Shown piece after piece: positions 17,447 to 25,954 of a stretch of DNA of 37,056 bases. Source of the DNA: Campylobacteraceae bacterium (GTDB lineage Bacteria; Campylobacterota; Campylobacteria; Campylobacterales; Sulfurospirillaceae); the NCBI GenBank assembly GCA_027050775.1, contig JALUBH010000008.1:1-37056 (forward strand), given 5' to 3'. A program made the translations under genes and the position numbers. How positions within the stretch are numbered: the stretch's first letter is position 1; each line of letters starts with the position of its first letter. Below the pieces are notes generated by a model. It was not told the DNA's origin. It ran no database searches and worked only from the letters and a program-made list of their open reading frames with translations.

Positions 17447-18183
17447 ACTAAACCTTTCATGCCAAAAAAGACAAAAGATATAAAAGAGGACAAAAGCATA
17501 AAAATCAATAAAACAGTTTGAAAACCGCTTAAATCCATATATATCACATCTCTTCTATATCTGCCATATATAAGCCACTCTATGAGTTTTATTGAGCTCC
17601 AGTTTAGAAAGATCCAAGATACAATCAACAAAATACCATAAAGGAGAGGAAGCTTTGAAAACTCTAATTCTAAAATCTCATACCCCAGGAAAAATAGTGA
17701 CGAAGACAGCCCAAGCAGCGATAATATAAAGAAGATAGAAAATCTTGGCATCACACTTCCGATGCCGCTTATAGTCTTTTGATGGATAACATCAAATTTT
17801 TCACTTAAAAAAACAAAAAGCACTAGCAAGGAGATTAAAACAGGAATCTTAACTGCCAAAAACTCTATCAAATCACCACCGACTACATGCCACAAGATAG
17901 ATACACCAGAAATCACAGGATAAAGATACAAGATAAAACTCTTTAAGTTGTTTGCTCCAAGTAGTCTGAAGCTGTAAAACAAAATAGTCAAGACCGCCAT
18001 AAAAACCAGAATTTTTGAGTTGATATTTGTATATGACAAAAGTATATTGCCACTAGTAAATAAAATAATCATAACGATAGCAAATAATTTTGGTTTAAAA
18101 ATTGCCAAAAACCTATTTGTAAGTAAACTAAAGGGAAATACTGGAAGTAGTAGTAAAACAACTATGACATAAAAAGCATTCAT
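17443..18183 (-). CDS. Small membrane protein between dabB and dabA, resembling half of a complex I-type antiporter subunit
   Basis: 246 residues, nearly all hydrophobic, with about seven or eight predicted membrane helices. The stretch SVMPRFSIFFILSLLGLSSS (about 144-163) resembles the helix of NuoM/NuoL-type antiporter subunits that reads like MPRLALFFLLFSLASLGLP, which suggests a shortened, diverged antiporter fold. It begins in the last base of the dabB stop and ends overlapping the dabA start, so all three are translated as a unit. It is therefore a strong candidate for a third membrane component of the DAB complex in this lineage. This role is inference; no characterised homologue is recognised. 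Confidence 0.65.
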   Translation of the reverse strand: MNAFYVIVVLLLLPVFPFSLLTNRFLAIFKPKLFAIVMIILFTSGNILLSYTNINSKILVFMAVLTILFYSFRLLGANNLKSFILYLYPVISGVSILWHVVGGDLIEFLAVKIPVLISLLVLFVFLSEKFDVIHQKTISGIGSVMPRFSIFFILSLLGLSSSLFFLGYEILELEFSKLPLLYGILLIVSWIFLNWSSIKLIEWLIYGRYRRDVIYMDLSGFQTVLLIFMLLSSFISFVFFGMKGLV

Positions 18184-19862
18184 CAGTATTTCATCCTAAA
18201 ATTTATAAAACTAGCAAGCTCAACCATCTTTTTTGATACAGAGCTAGAAAAATCAAGTATATAAAATTCTCTACTAAAAACTCTATATATAAAATCATAT
18301 AAATCAGAAAATTTTGATAAAACAGAGCTGTTGTGGACTAGGCTTTGATATGCAAAAATCCATGCAGAAACAACCATAGTAACAACGATACCAAAAATCA
18401 TAAAAAATGTAGCATCAGCCCAAGATGCCGACTCAAACAAAGCTTTAAAAAGCCCTTTATCAGGATATAAAACCGTACCGAAAAAGTGCTCTGCTCCTAT
18501 ATAGACAAAGAGCGCAAGGGCGAAACCGATATTGGTAAAAAACAGAGCCTTAAACCTTTTGCGTGTATGGTACACGCTATATACAATCTGTGCTCCGCTA
18601 ACCCATGCAAAAAGATAAAAAAGTATAGTACTTTGAAATGAATTGTCTTTAAAAAGAGGCGAAAAAATAGACCCTGTTATAACTATAGGTACTATAAAAA
18701 CAAACAGTAGATATTCGAAAAAAGATGGTTTTTTATATTTTATCTTTGAAAAAAATATATCAAAGATGGAGTGTTTATCTATGTTTTCATCTTCTCTTGC
18801 TTCATGTATAACACCGCCTGAACCCAAAAACAAAGATGCTTTGAAGATGCCATGTATCATCATGTGATATATCGCTAGAGCAAAAGCCCCTGCTCCAATT
18901 TCAAGCATCATATAACCCATCTGACCAACTGTCGAGTATGCAAGTGCCTTTTTTATATCATTTTGCATAAGCATCATGGATGAGCCTAGTATGGCAGTTA
19001 TAAAACCTATCACAAGGGCTACATGTAGAGCTATTTCACCATGTATAAATAGAGGTGCAAATCTATTGGCTATAAATGCACCTGCATTTACTATGCCAGC
19101 ATGCATGAGAGCTGATACAGGATTTGGTCCCTCAAGCGTAAAAGGAAGCCAAATATGAAAAGGAAATTGTGCTGATTTTATGATGGCTGAGATGATGATA
19201 AAAAGTGATATGAGCGATGCGACAGATATGCTTGTATTTGTAAAATATATATCTTTTTTAACTGAAACCATATCTAAAAAGAGTTTTAGATCCGTAGTAT
19301 GATAAAAATTGTAAATGAGATACAGAGCTATCAAAAATGGAATGTCAGCCAAAAGATGGGTAAAAAGCGTATAAAATCCATACCTGTAAGTCTGTTTTTT
19401 TCTAAAATTATGAACGAGAAGAAAATACAACACAACACCCATCATATGCCAAAAAGCTGCAATTAGAATGATATTTCCAACATTTAAAAGTCCAAAGATG
19501 ATGAAAATCATCAAATCCAAAAGCACAAAATATCTAACATAACCTTCATCATCATACATGTATTTGACTGAATACAAATGTATAATCAAAGAGACAAGAG
19601 AAACAAAAAATGTTACAACTACGCTCAATGGCGTGACATACAAAGAAAAAAGAGTTTGAGGAAATATGCTCACATGCGAGCTATTTCCTAAAAAAAATGT
19701 AACCAAATAGATAAAAGAGGAAAAAGATGTTACAAAAGAGAGACTGATTGAGATTTTATATATATCCGCCCCAATCTTTTTAAAACTGCCTATTATAGCC
19801 GCAGAGGAGATAATAGGTGTAAAAAATGAGATAAGAGCAAAAACTACCACAAACTTTTCCAA
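18183..19862 (-). CDS. dabB: DabB, proton-translocating NuoL/MrpA-like membrane subunit of the DAB complex
   Basis: Integral membrane partner of DabA, thought to couple cation flow to CO2 hydration. About 14 hydrophobic segments are seen. The antiporter core motif FPFHIWLPFTLEGPNPVSAL with MHAGIVNAGAFIANR (about 230-265) includes the conserved Lys just before it (IKSAQ) and matches the NuoL family. The start is a TTG at 19862 preceded by GGGGA. No ATG is well placed. It lies 40 bases after the hydE stop, with no obvious terminator or promoter between them, and abuts the small membrane protein. Without dabA close by this would be annotated as an NADH dehydrogenase-like subunit; context makes DabB the better call. 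Confidence 0.9.
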   Translation of the reverse strand: MEKFVVVFALISFFTPIISSAAIIGSFKKIGADIYKISISLSFVTSFSSFIYLVTFFLGNSSHVSIFPQTLFSLYVTPLSVVVTFFVSLVSLIIHLYSVKYMYDDEGYVRYFVLLDLMIFIIFGLLNVGNIILIAAFWHMMGVVLYFLLVHNFRKKQTYRYGFYTLFTHLLADIPFLIALYLIYNFYHTTDLKLFLDMVSVKKDIYFTNTSISVASLISLFIIISAIIKSAQFPFHIWLPFTLEGPNPVSALMHAGIVNAGAFIANRFAPLFIHGEIALHVALVIGFITAILGSSMMLMQNDIKKALAYSTVGQMGYMMLEIGAGAFALAIYHMMIHGIFKASLFLGSGGVIHEAREDENIDKHSIFDIFFSKIKYKKPSFFEYLLFVFIVPIVITGSIFSPLFKDNSFQSTILFYLFAWVSGAQIVYSVYHTRKRFKALFFTNIGFALALFVYIGAEHFFGTVLYPDKGLFKALFESASWADATFFMIFGIVVTMVVSAWIFAYQSLVHNSSVLSKFSDLYDFIYRVFSREFYILDFSSSVSKKMVELASFINFRMKY

Positions 19863-19902
19863 AAAATCCCCATTTTTTGTTTTATTATATCAAAAATTAT
19901 GG

Positions 19903-21594
19903 TTATTTTAGGTTATCTATCGGTAATTCTTGGTTAAAATATATCTTATGATTTGGCAAAAGATTTTTAGCGACTAACTCTGCTACTAGTGGATACCCAA
20001 AGAGTGAGCCTCCGAGTGTAATCTTGTTGCTTCCTAGTGTCTCTTTGTGTGAATCCGCCATGTCCGAAACAAAGTATGAAAAGCTTTCCAAAATACCAAA
20101 ACTAAGAGTCATATCATCTGCACCTGCTAGCTTAAAACTCATCGCACTTTGCAAAAGTCTATATGGATTAAAAGTAGAATTTATTTTACTTTCATCTTCT
20201 AGCTTAAAGTCTATCCTGACACCTTTTTGTCCACCGAAATCTTCTGCTTTTTGTATTAAAGTATCAGCAGCCGTTTTGAAATCATCTGAAAATCCAACAA
20301 CCATAGAGACAAATCTCAGTGTATTAAAAAGATTATTAGCAAGTCTTTTTGGAATTTTGATTCGCTGTATGGATTTATAAAGTTTAGGATATGTTTTTTT
20401 GTAGTTATCTATGAGCCTTTGTGCGCTATCATTTTCATTTTTTATATGGCTAAACAACTCTCTTACGCTAGAAAAAGTTGGAAATTTAACCAAAGTGAGC
20501 AAACTTCTCTCTTCATCATGATACATCACGGCATCATCATATTTTTTACTAAAGTAAAAACAGCTCGCTTTATCTTCGAACAATTCTCTCTCTTTCAGAA
20601 TTGACACAAATTGTCTTTGTGCCCGATCTCGTAGCTTTTTAAGGTTATTTTTGGACGAAGAAGAGTCAAATCCATCACTATTTAGAACAAAAATTTCTCC
20701 ATTTTCCAAAATAGAAATTTCTATAGTCGAGATTTTAGGAATATCCGCATCGTAGCTTAAAAAGCTTGCATACTCCGCCTCATCACTACTTTTTGCTATA
20801 AACTCCACACCACTTTTATATAACTCTTCACATATAAAGAGCAAAAGAGGTATATTTGGCATTGAAATTTTAACTCTTAAGGTTGGTAATATATCTAGTG
20901 ATTCATATACCATATTTACCTTTGCTCGCATAACAGGCTTCTCCAATGAGGCTAAGGCTTGTAACTCATTTTCTCCTATATTTGCCATTTTTTGAACCAA
21001 TGAGAGATCTGTCGGCACGATTTCAAAACTCTCTATGCCTTCAAAAGCCCCTTTTTGGACTCTAAAAAAAACAAAATCACCATTTGGAGTTTTTATCTTT
21101 ACTCTTTTACCGCTTTTAATCAAGTTTGCTACGCTTTTATACATATCACTATACCCATCCGAACCGCTTGCAACGATAAGTCCACTACTGTCTTCAAGAC
21201 TTAGAGATATCTTTTGAAATACTTTTGAAAATCCAACTTCATTTGGAACAAAAGGTGATTTGTAGAAAAAAGAGCCTTTATCTTTTGCTGACTCTATAGC
21301 TTTTTTTGTAAAAGGCAAAGAGATGGCAGTATCCGTAAAATCTAACTCTTTGCCTTTGATGCTAGTTGTTACTTTAGCATTAGAGGATTTTAAAAAAATA
21401 GACAGAGGAAGACTTGAAGAGAGAAAATCAGCAAATTCATGTTGCCTTTGCTCATCTTCGTCTATATAGAGTGTAGTTATGTTTTTCTCTTTGCAAATTG
21501 TATATTTTGCCCCAAACTCTTCGCTAATATTTTTTAAAAAACTCTCTAATACCAAATTTTTTGATACATACTCAAATTTATACTCTAATATCAT
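19903..21594 (-). CDS. hydE: HydE-type hydrogenase maturation protein of Campylobacterota
   Basis: Large soluble protein (563 residues) at the fifth position of a hydABCDE operon, as in Wolinella and Helicobacter, where HydE is required for active hydrogenase. No classical motif can be pointed out. The sequence alternates alpha/beta segments, with a Cys in the FICEELYKSGVEFIAKS region and a C-terminal domain starting near FVSMVVGFSDDF and ending GGSLFGYPLVAELVAKNLL. It follows hydD by seven bases. The identification rests on gene order and length, with moderate sequence recognition. It is not related to the radical SAM HydE of [FeFe] hydrogenases. Confidence 0.8.
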   Translation of the reverse strand: MILEYKFEYVSKNLVLESFLKNISEEFGAKYTICKEKNITTLYIDEDEQRQHEFADFLSSSLPLSIFLKSSNAKVTTSIKGKELDFTDTAISLPFTKKAIESAKDKGSFFYKSPFVPNEVGFSKVFQKISLSLEDSSGLIVASGSDGYSDMYKSVANLIKSGKRVKIKTPNGDFVFFRVQKGAFEGIESFEIVPTDLSLVQKMANIGENELQALASLEKPVMRAKVNMVYESLDILPTLRVKISMPNIPLLLFICEELYKSGVEFIAKSSDEAEYASFLSYDADIPKISTIEISILENGEIFVLNSDGFDSSSSKNNLKKLRDRAQRQFVSILKERELFEDKASCFYFSKKYDDAVMYHDEERSLLTLVKFPTFSSVRELFSHIKNENDSAQRLIDNYKKTYPKLYKSIQRIKIPKRLANNLFNTLRFVSMVVGFSDDFKTAADTLIQKAEDFGGQKGVRIDFKLEDESKINSTFNPYRLLQSAMSFKLAGADDMTLSFGILESFSYFVSDMADSHKETLGSNKITLGGSLFGYPLVAELVAKNLLPNHKIYFNQELPIDNLK

Positions 21595-21601
21595 AATTTA
21601 T

Positions 21602-22141
21602 TCACCTGTATTTTGCGCAGGCTTTATCTGCTACGCTTTGTATATCTATATCTTTTTTTATCTTGCATCTAAACCCAAGCTCTTTTATATGCTTGAGAAA
21701 TATCTTTTCCATAAGTTCACTGCCTTTTTTTACTGCTTCGCTCATACTAAGCGTAGTGATACTTACAACTTCGGGTATAATTCCGATTATTTTGGTTGGT
21801 GGTCTATCGCCTACCATATCCATCATATTTAGAGTTTGCAGCATTTCGACTTCATGAGCACTTCCTTGAAATGATATAGAATCTGGAATGTTTTCAAAAT
21901 CAAAAAAGTAAACATCTCCAATTTTACCGTCATTTGCATCAACACAATCAAATACCAACAGATAATCATATTGTGAGATGATGGGAATCAGCCTTTGGGC
22001 CAATGTCCCACCGTCTATAAAATCAAGTGAATGTTTATCGGAGTAAAACTCATATTTTTCTTCTAAAAGGTGACAAAGATGCACCCCAATACCTTCATCA
22101 GAAAACATCACATTACCAATTCCAAGAATTAAAATCTTCAT
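21602..22141 (-). CDS. hydD: Hydrogenase maturation endopeptidase HydD (HyaD/HupD family)
   Basis: Nickel-dependent protease that removes the C-terminal extension of the large subunit after nickel insertion. The N-terminus ILGIGNVMFSDEGIGVHLC is the family signature, with Glu16 as a metal ligand. The Asp of VFDCVD and the His of GSAHEVEML are the other expected ligands. At 179 residues it is normal in size. It starts two bases after the hydC stop. Its substrate is expected to be HydB, which has a 20-residue extension. The cytosolic large subunit at 25955-27298 has no extension and would not need it. Confidence 0.93.
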   Translation of the reverse strand: MKILILGIGNVMFSDEGIGVHLCHLLEEKYEFYSDKHSLDFIDGGTLAQRLIPIISQYDYLLVFDCVDANDGKIGDVYFFDFENIPDSISFQGSAHEVEMLQTLNMMDMVGDRPPTKIIGIIPEVVSITTLSMSEAVKKGSELMEKIFLKHIKELGFRCKIKKDIDIQSVADKACAKYR

Positions 22142-22143
22142 GA

Positions 22144-22836
22144 TTATTTTTCAGACTCCGGAATCTCCCATTTGTATCCACTCACAATAGAATCAATAGT
22201 GCCTTCTTTTCCATACACAGCATTAAATACAGACATATAAACATGCGCTATGATAAATATAATAACTCCCCAAGTCAAAACATGGTGGATTTCTCTCACG
22301 CTAGCGAGTCCACCAAACATAACTTCTAAAGATGTGAGAGGTGTATTTAAAATAGATAAAAAACTGTTATGAAAATCATGCATGTACAGTATCAGTCCTG
22401 TCAGTATCAAGAACAAAAGCATTATATACAATCCAATATAGGCAAAAAGCTGTATAACATTGTATGCGCCGCTCAAAATTGGATGCTTTCCTATAAAGAG
22501 ATAGTATCCTATCTGTTGCATCCATTTTTTTATACTAAAAAGATCTTTAAATGACCTTATTTCCTCCCTATCTGACTTAACAAAAAAGAAATAGTAAATT
22601 TTTCCTATAAACATGGAGATTAAAACAAAACCTGCTATCTCATGAAATGTCCTTCCTTGAGCATATAAAAATCCTGTTGGATTTGAATCAACTTCTGGAG
22701 TTAAAAATGGATAAGATATGTAAAATCCACTAACTATCAAGAAGTTGATAGCAAAAAATCTTATCCAATGATGCCACCTAAAAAAAGGCGAAAATTCCAT
22801 ATGTCTTTTAACAAATAAATCTTTAAATTTTCCCAT
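22144..22836 (-). CDS. hydC: Ni/Fe-hydrogenase b-type cytochrome subunit
   Basis: Di-heme membrane cytochrome that takes electrons from HydA and reduces menaquinone. Four membrane helices are apparent (about 25-45, 63-85, 120-145 and 185-210). Candidate heme ligands are in the expected places: His22/His23 (FRWHHWIRF), His65 (RTFHEIAGF), the His pair in REIHHVLTW and the His of FIIAHVYMSVF, matching the pattern described for Wolinella HydC. The gene starts nine bases after hydB. It supports a periplasm-facing, quinone-reactive group 1 hydrogenase. Confidence 0.95.
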   Translation of the reverse strand: MGKFKDLFVKRHMEFSPFFRWHHWIRFFAINFLIVSGFYISYPFLTPEVDSNPTGFLYAQGRTFHEIAGFVLISMFIGKIYYFFFVKSDREEIRSFKDLFSIKKWMQQIGYYLFIGKHPILSGAYNVIQLFAYIGLYIMLLFLILTGLILYMHDFHNSFLSILNTPLTSLEVMFGGLASVREIHHVLTWGVIIFIIAHVYMSVFNAVYGKEGTIDSIVSGYKWEIPESEK

Positions 22837-22845
22837 AACTACTCC

Positions 22846-24567
22846 TTAACAAAAACAGCTTAAATCGACTTTATACTCACTTAGCTCATTGCCCTTTGTG
22901 TCCATCAAATGTACGGCACATGCGATACATGGATCAAAAGAGTGTATAACTCTTATGATTTCAAGTGGTTCAGAGAGATCTAGAATTTTCAGACCCACTA
23001 AAGACTCTTCGTATGGACCTCTGTTGTCTCTTGCATCTTTAGGCCCGGCATTCCAAGTTGATGGTACAACAGCCTGCCAATTCTCTATAACCCCATTTTT
23101 GATTCTAGTCCAATGGCTAAGCATTCCTCTTGGTGCATTTCCTATAAATCTTCCCTTATACTCTTTTGTTGTATCTATATGGTAAGTTGTGTAAGTAGAA
23201 TCATCAACCTTAAGATTTTGAATAAGAGAATTAAAAGCTTCAAGTCCATTATCTGCGATAATCTTAGCTTCGAGCATACGGGTAGCTGTTCTTCCAAGTG
23301 TAGAAAACACCGCTTTGAGTGGAATTCCCGCATCTTTTAGGAATTGGTCAACAACTTTTATGACTTTCTTGTTGCCTTTTGCATAGTTTATAACTATATT
23401 TGAAAGAGGACCAACTTGCATAGGCTTTTCATCATATCTCGGTGATTTTATCCAAGAGTATTTCTTGTTCTCTTTTATGACCTTAGTATTTTCTAGCTCT
23501 CCCTTGCCATTAATCGTTTGAGCATCTTTAAAGCCGGTATATTTTGGATTTGTTTTCCCATCATATGGGTGTAAAGGCTCATCATCAGCATACCAGGAGT
23601 GTGTCGCTTCTTCTGTTATTTTATCTTCATCTATATCATAAACTTTTGATATGTCACCTCCAAGTATAACTCCACCATCAAATAAAAATTCACTGCTACT
23701 GAGTTGAAACTCTCTTGATGTCATCAAATTTGCAGTTCCAAGACCTGCATTTACACTAGGCTCCGTAACATACGCTTTGGCAGCCATAACCAAATCAGGA
23801 TAATATGCACGATTTACAAAATCTGCCATCTCTTTAAATTTTGTTAAAAACTCACCAAGTCGTGCTGGATCTTGAAGATCCATGATACAAGTAACTCCAC
23901 CGACTGTAAGACTCTGAGGATGAGGATTTTTTCCACCAAAAATCGCCATCATTTGGGCAGCTAATCTCTGCATCTCTAAAGCTTTTAGATAGTGTGAAAG
24001 AGCTATAAGATTTTGCTCGGGAGTAAATCTATAAGTTTTATGTCCCCAATAAGCATTTGCAAATGGTCCAAGATTTCCTTTTTTTACAAATTCACCTACT
24101 CTCTTAAGCGTCTCCACTAAATCATCAGCTCCACATGCCATAGGATTTGAGCTATATTTAAACGCTTCATCTGCTGCTTTATGAGGATCTGCTTTTAAGG
24201 CAGATACAACATCTACCCAATCAAGTCCATGGAGATGATAAAAATGAACTGTATGGTCGTGTAAATAAAGTGCCATGTTCATCAAGCTTCTTACTAATTT
24301 AGCATTTAAAGGAGGATTTATACTTAGTGCATCTTCAACCGCAATAATTCCTGCTCTATAGTGAGAATATGTACACACCCCACAAATTCTCTGTGTAAAA
24401 AAACCTGCATCTCTTGGATCTCTTCCTTTTAAAATAGTCTCTATACCTCTCCATAAAGTTGAAGACGAGTATGCTTCCTGTACAACATTGTCATCATCTA
24501 CAACTACTTCTATTCTTAAATGTCCTTCTATCCTTGTGATAGGATCTACTACTACTCTTTTTGACAT
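22846..24567 (-). CDS. hydB: [NiFe] hydrogenase large subunit (quinone-reactive, group 1)
   Basis: Catalytic subunit with the Ni-Fe(CN)2CO centre. Both Cys motifs are present: RICGVCTYSH near residue 60 and DPCIACAVH at 545-553. After His553 a 20-residue extension ends in DLSCFC, to be removed by HydD. The N-terminus DPITRIEGHLRIEV is typical. At 573 residues it has normal length. It begins four bases after hydA, is exported with HydA through the Tat system as a complex, and faces the periplasm. The overall likeness to Wolinella and Helicobacter HydB is strong. Confidence 0.97.
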   Translation of the reverse strand: MSKRVVVDPITRIEGHLRIEVVVDDDNVVQEAYSSSTLWRGIETILKGRDPRDAGFFTQRICGVCTYSHYRAGIIAVEDALSINPPLNAKLVRSLMNMALYLHDHTVHFYHLHGLDWVDVVSALKADPHKAADEAFKYSSNPMACGADDLVETLKRVGEFVKKGNLGPFANAYWGHKTYRFTPEQNLIALSHYLKALEMQRLAAQMMAIFGGKNPHPQSLTVGGVTCIMDLQDPARLGEFLTKFKEMADFVNRAYYPDLVMAAKAYVTEPSVNAGLGTANLMTSREFQLSSSEFLFDGGVILGGDISKVYDIDEDKITEEATHSWYADDEPLHPYDGKTNPKYTGFKDAQTINGKGELENTKVIKENKKYSWIKSPRYDEKPMQVGPLSNIVINYAKGNKKVIKVVDQFLKDAGIPLKAVFSTLGRTATRMLEAKIIADNGLEAFNSLIQNLKVDDSTYTTYHIDTTKEYKGRFIGNAPRGMLSHWTRIKNGVIENWQAVVPSTWNAGPKDARDNRGPYEESLVGLKILDLSEPLEIIRVIHSFDPCIACAVHLMDTKGNELSEYKVDLSCFC

Positions 24568-24571
24568 TTAT

Positions 24572-25726
24572 CTACTCCTTCGGTTTTTTTATAATAGATA
24601 TTGCAGCGTGTGCGGCTATACCCAATGCTGTAACAGTGAGTATTGTGGCACCTATCTTGTCTGCTGTTGCATCGGCACCCAAGCCTCTAAATACGCTATG
24701 GTACAACCGATCTGCCAAAGGCATCTCAAACGGTCCCATTTTATCCCAAAAATCAGGTTCGCTACAACCGATACAACCATGCCCGGCTTCTATAGGCCAA
24801 GAGGTATGTTGGTTAAATCTCTCTCTTGAACAGTTATTAAATGTATAAGGACCTTTACACCCCACCTTATACAAACAGTACCCTTTTTTGGCACCTTCGT
24901 CACCAAACTCTTGCACAAATTCTCCCGCATCAAAGTGACCTCTTCTCTCACATTGGTCGTGAATTCTTTTGCCGTAAGACCATTTAGGACGATTGTATGC
25001 ATCTAGTGCAGGAAGTGTTCCAAAGAGTATATAATGAAGTACATTTCCTACTATATTTCTTGAACTTGGAGGACAACCCGGTACATTTATGACAGTTTTT
25101 TGTGTAACTTTGTGTAGAGGTTGAGCATTTGTTGGATTTGGGGCAGCTGCTTGAATTCCACCAAAACTAGAACATGTACCTATAGCAAATATGGCCAAAG
25201 CACTCTGCGCTGCCTCTTTTGCGTGGGATTCTCCTGTCTGCCCCTGAGGTCCGGCAGTAAGGTAAAAGCTGCTTTCACCTGCAGGTATGCCTCCCTCCAC
25301 CATCAATATATATCTTCCTTTGTATTTTTTGATTGATTCTTCTAGTATTTGTTCAGCTTGCCAACCGGCTGCTGCCATAAGTGTTTCATGATACTCTAGT
25401 GAAATATAATCAAATATCAGACTATCTATCGTAGGCGCAGCACTTCTAAGCAAACTTTCACTACAGCCTGTACACTCCGCCATATGCAACCATATCACAG
25501 GCAACCTGTCGGACAACTCCGCAGCTTGCGCCATCAATGGTGTAAAAGATGCCGGAAGTGATAACATGGCAGTTATACTAGCAGCCCATTTCATAAAATC
25601 TCTTCTTGAGAAACCATGCTCTTCCAGTAGAGACGAAATCGATTTGCCATCATCTTTCATCCTTGGAAATTTCGAAAGCTTACCCAGTCTATCGCTTAAA
25701 CTTTGGTACAATTTTTCTTGCTCCAT
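24572..25726 (-). CDS. hydA: [NiFe] hydrogenase small subunit with Tat signal
   Basis: Electron-transfer subunit with three Fe-S clusters. A long N-terminal region precedes the twin-arginine motif SRRDFMK (Arg41-Arg42), a hydrophobic segment and an AQAA cleavage site near residue 69. The proximal cluster motif is CTGCSES (Cys85, Cys88) with GTCSSFGG and PGCPPS. The C-terminal cluster Cys residues lie in CERRGHF, CLYKVGC, FNNC and GCIGCSEPDF. A C-terminal helix (about 355-375, LTVTALGIAAHAAISII) anchors it in the membrane. AAGGAG is six bases before the ATG. It is the first gene of the hyd array; upstream palindromes suggest regulation by the nearby TetR protein. Confidence 0.97.
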   Translation of the reverse strand: MEQEKLYQSLSDRLGKLSKFPRMKDDGKSISSLLEEHGFSRRDFMKWAASITAMLSLPASFTPLMAQAAELSDRLPVIWLHMAECTGCSESLLRSAAPTIDSLIFDYISLEYHETLMAAAGWQAEQILEESIKKYKGRYILMVEGGIPAGESSFYLTAGPQGQTGESHAKEAAQSALAIFAIGTCSSFGGIQAAAPNPTNAQPLHKVTQKTVINVPGCPPSSRNIVGNVLHYILFGTLPALDAYNRPKWSYGKRIHDQCERRGHFDAGEFVQEFGDEGAKKGYCLYKVGCKGPYTFNNCSRERFNQHTSWPIEAGHGCIGCSEPDFWDKMGPFEMPLADRLYHSVFRGLGADATADKIGATILTVTALGIAAHAAISIIKKPKE

Positions 25727-25738
25727 TCAACTCTCCTT

Positions 25739-25771
25739 AATATTTATTCACTATATAAATGAATATTTATT
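25739..25771. promoter_or_regulatory. Imperfect palindromic operator near the hydA transcription start
   Basis: The 33-bp region contains ATTCA-N9-TGAAT with extended AT-rich symmetric arms and an AATGAATATTTA half close to the AATGAATATTCA of the stronger upstream site. It would lie between the inferred transcription start and the ribosome binding site of hydA. Confidence 0.45.
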
Positions 25772-25781
25772 TACTATTGAA

Positions 25782-25810
25782 ATTAAAGCATAATTTTTCT
25801 TAAAAAACAA
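25782..25810 (-). promoter_or_regulatory. Putative hydA promoter
   Basis: On the minus strand TTGTTT (25805-25810), 17 bases and an extended -10 TGC-TTTAAT (25782-25787) are seen. The start point would be near 25775, about 50 bases before the hydA ATG. The -35 is weak and touches the palindrome at 25811-25841. Confidence 0.4.
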
Positions 25811-25841
25811 GTGAATATTCATTTATCGAATGAATATTCAC
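25811..25841. promoter_or_regulatory. 31-bp perfect palindrome, probable TetR-family operator
   Basis: GTGAATATTCATT-TATCG-AATGAATATTCAC has 13-bp perfect arms and a 5-bp spacer, directly upstream of the -35 of hydA. This size and symmetry are typical for a dimeric TetR-family site. A TetR gene lies at 28224-28808. About 110 bases between this site and the end of the second hydrogenase operon hold no gene. A small AT-rich inverted repeat near 25910-25925 (CAATAT-AATA-ATATTG) is there but is not a convincing terminator. Confidence 0.7.
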
Positions 25842-25954
25842 TTTAATGGGTAAAAAAGTAGCACTATTGGTTTAAAATGAGTAGTTTTTCTTAAGTTTCA
25901 CATAAGCAATATAATAATATTGTGACTATTTTAAGTTAGGTATTTATAATTGAT

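Noticed and set aside
18183-19862. NADH dehydrogenase subunit L (nuoL)
   Set aside because: No other complex I genes are nearby, and the gene is tightly coupled to dabA, so DabB fits better.
24790-25002. Small minus-strand reading frame within hydA
   Set aside because: It lies in another frame entirely inside the conserved small-subunit gene.
25900-25930. Intrinsic terminator after the cytosolic hydrogenase operon
   Set aside because: The inverted repeat is only A/T-rich with a short stem and lacks a following T-run on the transcribed strand.
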